A stretch of 64,000 bases of DNA from Ctenosaura bakeri (taxonomy: Eukaryota; Chordata; Lepidosauria; Squamata; Iguanidae). The stretch lies in the NCBI GenBank assembly GCA_948474755.1, contig CAOLHI010001255.1, forward strand, positions 248,001-312,000. The letters are read 5' to 3'. Position 1 is the first letter of the stretch. Each line of letters opens with the position of its first letter. The translations under genes and the position numbers were made by a program. This document shows, one piece after another, positions 39,501 through 51,500 of this stretch. The notes beneath the pieces are model-generated. The model worked only from the letters and a program-made list of their open reading frames with translations. It made no database searches and was not told the origin of the DNA.

Positions 39501-42500
39501 CTGACTATGCTAGGTAGGGCTAATGGGAGTTACAGTCCATCCACAGGTAAAGGACCACACCTTGCCATAGTGGTAATTACTAGAAGGCACACAAAGTGTT
39601 TTCTCACTCTTCGATGTAACACTTGTAACATGTTACAATGACACATGCTTTGCTTATTGACATGAAAGCAAAATTTAATTGCTTTAATCTTGACACATGC
39701 TAAACTTAGTTCTTTTATGAAAGACTGGTGGAGCAGAGGGAGATGTGCGTACAAAGCATGTATGGAGAACTAGCATGGTGTAGTGATTTGAATGCTGGAC
39801 TAGGATTCCAGGAGACCAGAGTTCAGATCCATGCTCAGCCATGGAAACCCAGTGGCGGACTTTGGGCAAGTCACTATCTCTCAGCCTCAGAGGAAGGCAA
39901 AGGCAAGCCCCCTGTGAACAAATCTTACCAACAAAACCCTGTGAGAGGATGACCTTAGTTTGACCATAAATTGGACACAACTTGAAGGCACAAAACACCA
40001 CCACCACTATCAATAATTATAATTATCAAACCAATAAAGTCTGATGATTGGAAAGGAATAAAACAGTAATCTGATTATCTGTTCATGAATGCCATGCAGT
40101 GTCTGCACGTTTTTATAAATCCCCATCATTGTAATATTAAAACAGATGGGATCTATGTCTCGTCTTTGCATATTTGAGCCTCTACACCTCACAGTTGTGT
40201 AAGGTCCAAGATCTCATTTCCCCCAGGCCCTCCATAGGCCACTAGTATTGGGGGGGTTGGAAGGGGGCCTCAGAGCCCACAAAATTGAAGTCTTGGGGCT
40301 GCATGTGGCACACATGCAGTGCTTTGCCCACCCCTGCTCTACACAGAAGGATGCATCATGCTCTCTACATGGTACCCACCTACCAGGGAAAAATTACCCT
40401 TTGGCTGAGATCCTATTCTGGATTGCACACTGTAAATCTACACATGTGTGGCTGTGCTTTGACTATACTCTGTGACCTTTGTATTGACTGGTGCACTGTG
40501 CAATTAAAACCAAATGTGCAACTGAAAGGCTATCATGCCAACTTCAGCAGGGGTGGACAGATACACAATGGAGAATGCACAGCTACATGTGTGATACCAC
40601 TGCATATGTTACTTCACTTCCATGATTTTGAACAGAATGTGGATGTTGCACTTCAGACAAAAATATTCAACCACTTTCATAGAAGAAGATGCACATATGT
40701 TAGAGCAACACTTTCAATTTCCCATAGGAGCAAGTGGTGACCATTCTTTTTTTTTTCCTGAGAAAAGTAGAGGAACAGAGGATAAACTTTCTTGTTGCTG
40801 ACAGTTGCCACCATTCAGTCCAGCCTGCTATGGGCTTCATAGGCAGTTCAGGTTTGGGTTATCCGAAGGGCTGTGTCTCCCCCATGAGCCTGCCTATATT
40901 CTGGGATCTTCTGGAGAGATTTTCTGGGGAGGCCCTTCAACATCCTATGGCCCCAAGGAGGCTCTCCAACATCCAATGGAATCCTGGGGTTTGCAAACTC
41001 CAGGATTCCATAGGATGTTGGAAGTGGAATAATAGCACTATAACAGGCTACTGCAGAAATGGCCTTGGTCTGCAATGGGCAATTATAATCCATTATCTTT
41101 GCCAAAGATCCAGTCCTGGTTGTAATTAAATCTACTCCTTTTTTTTTTGTGGATCAAGACCAGCTGCCTGCCTTTTTTTAAAATAAACCACATGGCTGTT
41201 CACAATGAGTGACAACACTTTAAAACTTAACCTTACTTCTGCAAAAGAATACTTCAGCACAGAAAAACAGATTGTATGAATTACAGGTTGAATTATAAGT
41301 TACAGGAGGGGGATACCAGATTTATATACTTTTCCACATAAAACACACAAAGACATGCACATTGCAGGTAGAAATTTAAGATACTGAGGAGAGACATTCT
41401 ATTACAGATCTTTGTCACTTCTATTATTTTACTGTTTTCAAGATTATTATTTTTTTTTGAAAAAAGGTCAGGGTACATTCAAAAATCCACACTGCAGTCT
41501 AATGAAGTGCAACCCATTCCAGCAGCTCCACATTTCACTACACATTCTGTCTGTACTGAGCAGAATATATATCAATGAATTTTTGAAATTATATACAGAC
41601 TTTCAATCTAGAATAGTGGCGGCTTGTGGCTTCCAAGTCAGTGGCCCTCAAATCCACTTTGGGTTTAAAGGAGCTATCTAAGGTGCTGAAAGTATTTTGG
41701 ATACAAGGTTCAGCACCTTAGATAGTACTTTTAGAGTAAAATCTGGTGTGGATTCAGAGTTCTACTGGAAATCACCACTACTGTATAAACCAAAGGCCCT
41801 CAAAATATAAATATAAAATAAATAAAATGATAAAACCAATTGCAATAACACAGATGAAAAATGCAATAATAATAAATATAGGATCAAGGTTTTAAAAAAG
41901 TGTTGCTAACCAATTTGAAAATGTGGAAAACCAAAAATGTCAATTGTCAAAAATGGTTGTACAAACTCATTTTTCCCGGCACACAAAAATATAACAGAAC
42001 AGAAGCTAAAGGTACCTGCTGATTCTGCTAAACAAAGTAGCCTTCCCCCCACAACAAGAATGGCTGATTAGAAGTCCCCAGTGAAACCTTGCCTTCTTTC
42101 CCCCTGCTCCACACTTTACCACTAACTTCACGACAAAGAGGAACTAAGCAAAATGGGGTTATTTCTGGGGTTATTTCTAACCCTTAGCAAATACGAGAAA
42201 GTATTTTCTTTGAACTGACATTAATTTCAAAATCCATATGATACTAACTGGCCTAACTCAGACTAATAAAGGTATTACCCTAATATAGATTCTGAAATTT
42301 TGCTTAAGACCACAATTGCTACCTTTGTTTTCATATCATAGAAATGCCAAGGCACGCTTATTTGGAAACTTAATGAAATAAAAAATGGCTAGAATACTCT
42401 AAAGGCACCAGATTCCATCTGATCTTGAAAGCTAAATAGTGTCAGTCCTGGTTGGTCTTTGGATGGGAGATCACCAATGAATACTAGGTGCTGTAGGCTA

Positions 42501-45500
42501 TATTTCAGAGGAGGGCACTAGCAAAACCACCTTGAGTATTCCTTATCTAAGAAAACCCTATGAAATTCATGGGGTTGCCATAAGTCAATAGGAGACCTGA
42601 ATGTGTATACACACATACAAATCCAGTGTTGGTTCCAGCCCAAGTAGATGCAATGAAATCAATGGAACATATGTTCCCTAAAATTGAGAAGTCACATTTA
42701 TTTCAATGGGCTTACTCCAATTAAGACTAACACTGGATTTAGTCAAGTATCTAAGCTTCCAGACTTACAATGAAGTACTATAATTATAATGCTTGAATGC
42801 TTTGGTGGTGCAAAAACAGAGATACAAATGTGTTTGCCTCAAGACATAAAAGGACAGGATGTCTCTCACAATAGTATATGCTGACTGAACAAACTGCAGA
42901 GGAAGAAAATATTTCGAGGGAGAGGAAAGTATTCACCTATGTGACATGGAAACTCAGAGGTTAAGAGGCACAACCTTGGAATTAATTACTTTTTCTTTTG
43001 GTTGATCATGCCTGTAACACAGTTGTCTTTAAGGGATCATAATCATTTGTACATTTATTTTTTGCTTGTAGCAACCTCTCCAGTGTCATGTTATAACGGA
43101 AACACTGGTATACATATCCACACCCTGTTAATAAATTACCTTTGAGACTATGCCTGATTGTGGTTTAAAGGAAATTGGAGAAACTGAAGAGTGGCCTTTC
43201 CCCTCTCTACAATTATTAACACAAAGGATTGAAAAATGCTGATTATATTGTGAAAATTTTGGGTGAACTAAGGTTCTTCTTTCTTTCTTTCTTTCTTTCT
43301 CAAACAAACCACAATATTAAAAATGACTCATACCACGAAACCCTGTGAAGCTGCAAATTAAAAGCTATTAGCTATTGTATTGATTGAGGGAAGACCAGCT
43401 GCTACTCACAGCTTCTTTCCTTTCCTTTCTGCCCAAGTTTATGGGAGCAGTTTGCATAACCTCTTTACAAAAATTCTTGCTAGAGAAGAAGAGTGTAGAA
43501 CTGCCAACTTGGGTGTGTGCGTGTAGAATAGCAACTTCACATTTGCAAATGCTGCTTTGTTTGGTTGAGTTTTCCAAAAGGGTGGAACATATAAACACAA
43601 ACATAGTCACTGTGCTTCTTTATGGCCTTACTCTTCAGTTTGCAAATCCATACTGCATCATAGATAAGCTACAACTGTTTGATTCCCCCATCCCCATACA
43701 CTGTGTGATTCAAGTCTGTGAATTTTTTGGTAGTACTGTCACAATTTGGCATGGGCAGATACAGGCAGGAAGTTAGTTCTGCACTGCATATACATGTGGA
43801 TGAAAGGAGTAAAATATTTACAGTACTGAGCTTGGAGACCAGATGCTACTTTATACTTAAGAGACTTTGAAGGAAGAGAAAGCCAGAAAGTCCTGCAATT
43901 CATTATATTTGTCTTTGGCACAAGATTCAATTGTGAAATATACAGTAATGTAACCAGAAACAATTATACCAATAAAAACAAAACGCATACCTGGCTGCAC
44001 TGTAGTGTCAATTGCTGTTGGCCTTTCTGTGATCATGGCTGTTGTACTGCCTGAAAAGAAATCCATATGGTAAGTCACACAAAGCAGCTAAGATAGACAC
44101 ATAAATCATAATAAAAGTTCCTTTTTTTGTACATGTGGCTGTAGGAGCATTCAGGCAGGAATTCCCCCACTACCCACCCCCATCAAATAAAACAATAAGA
44201 CTTGGTTGGTTCCTTTTTTGAGAGAGAGAGGATTTTTGAAAAGGATACCACATGTTGCTACCTTGGATATCAGGTAACCTGGATATTTTCTGCTAACTCA
44301 CTAATATTTAACCTTGTGTTTAACTTTTCTTTACACATGTTACAAACAGGGAGGCACTGGACAATTTAATAAAGTAAAGTGGAGTGCAGAAAGGGTGTAG
44401 AATGCCTACATGTTACCTTCTCTTAGTTTTATTATCACTATTGTTATTATTTAAATAAAGCAAGATTGTTCTCAACTGTGGACCTTTCTGCACTACACTG
44501 TTATAGTGCTATTATTCCACTTTCAACATCCTCTGGAATTCTGGGGTTTATAGTTTACTGAGGCCAAAGAGTTCTTTGGCTGAGAATTCTAAATGCCCCT
44601 CCATAAACTGAAAACCCCAGGATTCCATAGGATGTTGGAAGTGGAATAATAACACTAAAACAGTATAGTGCAGAAAAGCCCTTTGTTAGATAGATAAGAA
44701 AACTCTGATATAAACTGATCTACCCTCTTTGGCGTTGGGTGCAAAAACAAACAAAAAACTCCTGGTATCAACAAAATCAAGAAAGATAGTAAGTTAGGTT
44801 TTGGTTCCAGGTGAAATATGTAGACTATTCACCCTGGTCTGGAGGTGTGCCAGTAATCCTGTGCCTATGAGCAGTTGGGATCTCATGGAAAGTCTTAGAT
44901 GGGCGACACATAGCGCTCTTTCTGTTGCAACAGATCACAGTATAAGATAAATGACTGGTGTATAAGATAAATGACTGGTTTACGCATAACATTACAACAT
45001 GAACATTTCACATCCAATTGACGTATACAAAGTCTTAGGCCATTTCCACACTAGACTGTTACAGTGCAATTACTCCACTTTCAACATCCTATGGAATCCT
45101 GAGGTCTGCAGTTTAGGGAGGGCCATTTAGAATTCTCATCTAGAGAGCTCTTTGGCCTCAGTAAAGTACAAACTCCAGAATTCCACAGGATGTTGAAAGT
45201 GGAATAATAGCACTATAACAGTGCAGTGTGGAAATGGCCTTAATCTTCTTGATCAAGACCAGTCACATCATTGTGAGTCAATTAGACTAGGCAGCAACAC
45301 CTCTAATTCTTATTATTCTTATTAATTATATTTATTTGCACCCCACTTTTCTCCCAAAATAGGGGCTCAAGGTGCTTTATAATTTCAAAACAATTTAACT
45401 TGTTTTCCACAAAAAAAGTGTGCAAGGTAGATAGTTCACCTGTATTACATAATCAGTACATTTTCACACACTGAACCATTTTTCCGTAGTCTTTGAAGAC

Positions 45501-48500
45501 AAACTTTTCTCTCCTTGAAATACATAGATAAAAACTTCTTTTAAAAAAGAAACACCAACTGTATCAAGCAATAAGCTGTTGATTAGTATCAGCCAAGCCT
45601 TCCTCCCAGCCCTGCGGGAAAGAATTTGAAGTGCTACAGCGAGTATGATTGTGATGAGGCTTAATGAAGCTGCATTACTTCTGCGCCTAGCAGTAACAGT
45701 GATGTAATAAAGCATGTGATGAAGATGTGAGATGTGCAAGTTATCTATATCAACATTTCTAAAACAATAGATATATAGGCCAAATAGACATGTAGTACCA
45801 ATGTTTGTCTTTGCTAATAGAAAATCTTAACTGAGCTAATAAAAGAAGCAATTAGCTTTAAGTTCAATTGCAATTATATAGTTAGGCAAGTTTATGTTGA
45901 TGCACTTTGATAATTACACTCTTATAGGTCTGTGCAATTTAATAAAACTGGAAGAGCACAATGCCTAAGCACTCCAGATATTTTTAAATGAATAAAGAAA
46001 CATTCTTTGTTGTGTTCAGTTTCTTTCCAGGTAGCAAAGTGTACAAACTGCTTTACAGTAATATTGTTTTTCAAGTTCATGGGTGTCTTTTGCAATATAT
46101 AGGTATTGCACAAACATATAGGTTTGCACATCCCATTAACTCTAAATGTGCCTAATCCACTTGTTGTTGTGTGTACTTTTAACTCATTTCTGACTTATGG
46201 CAACCTAAGGTGAACCTATCATAGGGTTTTCTCAACAACATTTGTTCAGAGGGGGTATGCCTTTGTCTTCCTCTGAAGCTGAGAGAGTGTGACTTATCCA
46301 AGGTCATCCAGTGGGTTTCCATGACTGAGTGGAGATTAGAATACTGCTCTCCAGAGTCATGGTCCAACACTCAAATCACTACACATGCTGACTGTCTGAT
46401 CCAATCTACAGCAAGTAAATGTTATGAACAGGTAGCACATGTATTACCTTCTGTCTTAAAAGCAAGTATTTCATAAAGAAAATTTCAACCAACATGCCAT
46501 TATTTCTAATCCATGACACTGAAAGTACACTGTACTTTTTAAAGTACAGAATAGCATTTTGTTACTTTTGACTTACTGCCTAAATGAGAAGGAAAGGCAG
46601 CCTGAACAACTGTAATTTGAAAGCTGCGATGTGTGATACTAAAAAAGAAACCTCACAATGGACAGATTGCTCTGTTTCAAGCATATTTCAAGCATAAATT
46701 ATCAGGGGAAAAACAGCCAAATATGTATCTCTCTCTCTCTCTCTCTCTAATATATATATTACAATTGTGTTTACTTTTGTAGGATTTTTTCCTACTTTTA
46801 GGTGGCTCCAGTTCTCCTATTTAATTGCCTACTAAAAGGGGAAATAAGACTTTCTCTAAGCTCCTGAGCAACGCCTTTGCTACCTGGCTAAGGTAATATA
46901 AAGTCCTTTGAGTATGCATTGCTGGATTTTACTGGGTTACAAATGTAGCTATATAAGCTGCACAGATATATAGGAAACAATAAATGTTTAGCCTTCCAGC
47001 TCATAAGGGAGTGATCGTGAAATAACATGTAACAGGAAGAAACTGGGGCCACTTATTTGCAGGTTTCTAGGTCTGGCTATAAGAGAGGTCCTATCTACCA
47101 GCTTAGACATATAGCCTTTTGGGATAAGAGAGTTCCAAACAGCTACTTCAGCAACCTCATTATGGCACATAAAAGAAGCAGATACACTCTGGTCTTCATA
47201 AAAATGAACCCAAGAGAGATTTCTGCTTTCTGCAGCTTCTATTTCCTTCCAGTGGTATACGGATTTCATTGAGTCTTTTCAGAGGAGTAAGAAGGATGGA
47301 CCACTGGCGAGTTTCAGTTTAGTCAGAATGGTGTACAACAATGAAACAGAGGAAGGGTTATTTCCTCCCAGTCCTAATGACCTCATTCTTAAATGGAAAT
47401 GGAAAGAAATCTACCCCAGATTGGAAAGAAAAGTGTTGAGAAGAGGGAAAATGTATTTCAGCCAAAATCCTCCATTGCAACAAACTCCTTCTCCATCCAA
47501 CTCCTTAACAGAAAAGGACACATTAAAAAGTGAAGTTATTAACCAGATCGATGTTAAAAGACTCTAGGGGGGGAATCCCTGGGAATTTGCTAATCTATAA
47601 ATTGTGGTTAAAATAAATTTAAGAAGCCCTAAGATTTTACTGCAAGCTGTAATTAACTGAATCGGTAGATTAATCAATTAAAATTTCAGGGGGCTAATCA
47701 GTAGAAGCCAATTTTAACTGATGGACTCAGAATAAAAAAAAAACAGGCTTTTTTTGGAGGGGGGAGGGCTGTTGTGCTGTTATAAAAAGAGATGGGAAAA
47801 ACATTAAAGATGGACTATCCTTCCCTTTTTAATTTCATTTTTAACCTGAGACTGCCTTTCTAAACAGCTGTACTGAGAATGAGTTACAGCCCAATAAGAG
47901 TGATAGCTTTTGTTTTATCTTTACTATCTCCCAAAGGTGCAAAGATATATATGATACATGTATATAAGTGGGGGGAAAAGAGACTGAAATTGAACTGATT
48001 AATTAGGAGATGAAAAGGCAAATGACTGATCTACTCAAAGTTCTTTAGCTGACTGAGAGCCTTGTTCTTTGGTTGTTGTTGTTGTTAATTGCCATCAAGT
48101 TCAACTGTCCTGCTCAGGTCTGCAGATTCAGGGATGTGTCTTTCTTTGATTGAATCTGTCCATCTATGATGAGATGAACAGACTCAACACACATCATATC
48201 CACACACATCAAAATGAATTGATCTGCATTGCAAGTGCACTTCCCTGCATAAATTGAAAGCGTATGCTGGAACTGTAATCATGACTGATAAAGGCAAGAC
48301 AAATATTGTTAACTGTTGGTTGATCTGAATGAAAATGGTGTTGCTGTGAAATGTGGATGATTCTGCACCTGTCAACTGGAAGTCATCACCTGTTCCACTG
48401 TGGCAGTTTGCTTGGTCATCATCACACTCATCCACAAGGTTGCTGTCGGCGGTGGTTGGGATTGATGTAGGTACTGAAACAAAAATCCCAGGGTTGGTCA

Positions 48501-51500
48501 GTTAAAACACACTCTTGGGCCCAGTTCACAAAGGGATGACTTTGTGATGAATGAAGTCATTTCTTACAGTAGCAAGACCTTTCACTTTGCACTGGAAACC
48601 TTCCTTCCTTTTTATCATCTTCCCATTTCCTGTCCTTTGCCCTCCTGTTAACATGGTCTGTTGTCTTCATGCTGATGACTGGAGAAAAACAACACTCCTC
48701 TGGGGAAGCAGCACAAGCTGATGCTGCTATTGTGACTGTTATTTGGAAGGATGGGGGGGAACCCATACTTGGTTGTTCTTGGAAAAGATAAACAACTAAA
48801 TCTGTATTGTTCCAAATGATAAAAAGGCTAAAATAACATCATCTTAAAAACTTGACTGTAAATTCCGGATTTTAAAATCATATCCCAAACCAGAAACAAC
48901 TCTTTCCTTTGGCAACAAGAACAGATGAATCCAAATCAAACCCAAACTTACTGTGCTTTCAAAGGGACTGTTGTTGCAGAAACAGAGCTCTCAGTGGAGA
49001 AGAGTACTTAATTTCCACTATGTAAGAGTGGATGTATCACAACTGCAATGAATGGGAGAACATTTGCTACTGCAAGAGCTCCCTGTAACTACCAAAAGGC
49101 AAAGTGTGTGTTCAGTCTACTATAGGCAGTAGGCATTTTGTTACCTACAGCACAGCAGGGGCCCATTCTGATTGCACCAAGGTAGTGCTATACTCCACTT
49201 CAGTTGCCATGGCATCATCCTGTAGAATACTGTAGGTTGTGGTTTGGTGGGGTATTAGAGCTCACTGGCTGATAATTCTAACCCTCCTCTTTAGCCTTGT
49301 GAATCACAGGTTTCCATGGGATATTGCCATGGCAGTTAAAGTGGAATACATCACTCTATTTGTGACGTATTCTACTTTAACTGGGGCTCAGTTAAAGGAC
49401 ATTCTGCTCCCTAGGTAAGGCACAGAGTAACCAAAGCCAGATAAGTTGAAGGCACATGAGGCAGAAAGTTTCAGAATTATTATCTTTACTTATACCCTGT
49501 TATTTTCCTGGTAAGGATTCAAAGTGGCTTATAATTTTTTTTAAAAAAAATCCTACTTAAAAATCACAGAATATAAAAGTTAAAACATAAATTAAATGAT
49601 CAAATAAGAACTAAAACAAAGTTAAAATACATGATTAAAATGCAAACATTCATTCAGAAGCATTTTTCCCTATGTCTGGCCATAAAAATTCAACTGACAT
49701 CAATTAGCCCCTTTCATGGCTCCCTAAATGTGCTGGTTGAGGCAACTACCTCACTCTGCCTAATGGTAGGACAGACTCCGCAGTGCAAAAACGTTGCTTG
49801 TTCTATCTTTTGATTGCACATACAGGTCAAGATAGAAGAAGCTGGCCAAAATTTTGAAATGTCTCCTGCCCCACTGCCATATCACAAACTGCTTCTAAAA
49901 ACTTTGCTTGCATTAATTGCCACATCAATTTGCCATTTAGCAAATGTCACATTTCTATCATCTCTCTATGTATATGGATAGTTAATACTGTTAGCAAATA
50001 AAATATGGATGTTCTACATCAGTTTTGGACATATACAGACCATACGGTATCTGTCAGAGTTCTCACTGGAGGGAGAAATCCTACTGACCCATTAATTAGC
50101 TAAAGTTACTATCTAAACATATTGCAACCTTCTCCACAAAACTAAAATAAAATGGAAGCAATGAATAAATAATATGTACTTCAATCTGCTTTACTATTCT
50201 GGTCTTATCCAGTGGAATATCCTATTTAACAAAATTTAAAGGATGCCAGGAGAGGATACTACGACATTAATGGCCACTAGAGAAGCAAGAACCCAAATGT
50301 GTCTCACTCAGAACTACATGCAGGAAAATAATTAATGCAACCAATTAATCTTAGGTTGTGCAATTACCTTCAATTTCACAGCCCAGTAGTTCCATCCTCA
50401 GTCCCAAACCACCATGGGTGGCTCTTTCAGGATAAACACGAATGAATCTGGTTGTTATGGGTTCAAAGGTACGGAGTTCAGGAGTGTCATAGTTAGTGTT
50501 GCCTTCAAAAACCTGCAGCAGGCAAATGCACACACACACACGGCACATTTACTAAGAGTTTATTGCCTCTAGCCTTTAAGCTGGTTGAAAGGTAAGTGGA
50601 GTCCTAAATATCTTATAAAATAGCTGGTTTTGCATTTGGAAATCAGGAATGGGCCCATAACGAATCTCTGAGAAGATGCACATTTCATTTTCTACAAATC
50701 AATCCATCAGGATTAGCAGAGAAACCAAATGTTTCAATGAGCCCTATTTTCAATGATGCATAGATCTGAAATTTACATGCATGACTTGGGGGATTCCCTC
50801 TGGCTTAAATTCTGTCAGTGTTCACATAGCCATAATAAGATAACTCGTCAACTCTGATTCCCTCCACTTGCCCAGAGGTTTACTCATTTTGGTCATACTG
50901 CAAAAGTGCAAATTAAACTTTAGAAGTAGTAGATGTAACAAAGATTTCTATAAAACAACTCCTAGGAAAAAGTATCTGCTTATATGATTGCTGAACTCAG
51001 CCCCTTTTGAGGGTGCATGAGAATTAAGTCAACCATAGAGACATTTTATATGGCCATCTTTCACTGCTGGTGTCTCTGTAGCAAAAATCTCAGCCACGAT
51101 GGAACTAATCTGAATACACCTTTTTAAAATTTTGCTCTATTAAATGTGACTCTTTAAAATCAATGATCTGTTGGATACATAGTTTAAAAATTAATGATTT
51201 TGATACACACTTTTTTGTTACTGTGAACAGATGCAGGTAATGCTATAGGTTGCTAATCATCACTTTTGCTAGAGGGAGGCATAGTTTTGAGGCTTTCCTT
51301 TCACAAATGTGATGTCTCCAACAGCAGAAAATGGGAGAGGATTATATAATTAAGAATATATTAATATTTGGCTCTGTACTACAAGGCTACATGTCATTCA
51401 AGTATACAAGTCATTCAAGAGTACATGAAATTCAAGTCTGATGTCATTCTAGAAGCACAAGACATGAAGAACACCATTTAAATATCACTGGAGAAGATGC

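Larger units (their letters stand above)
33028..43990 (-). other. NRP1: NRP1 intron 12
   Basis: 10,963 bp. Holds a CAACTCC-type repeat (33770-33890), CR1 (36335-37172), ACA-tail SINE (39767-40010), partial family A MITE (40931-41064), a foldback element (41613-41796) and a 5S-derived SINE (42404-42605). 34450-36330 and 37200-39460 show nothing recognised. Confidence 0.85.
44051..48368 (-). other. NRP1: NRP1 intron 11
   Basis: 4318 bp. Two family A MITEs, an old repeat at 45320-45410, a reverse SINE, a CT/TA microsatellite, a repeat-poor AT-rich block at 47570-48050 and a short SINE tail at 48068-48180. Confidence 0.85.

Noticed and set aside
42404..42501. 5S rRNA gene
   Set aside because: Diverged, lacks an intact 5' end and terminator, and is fused to a SINE tail.
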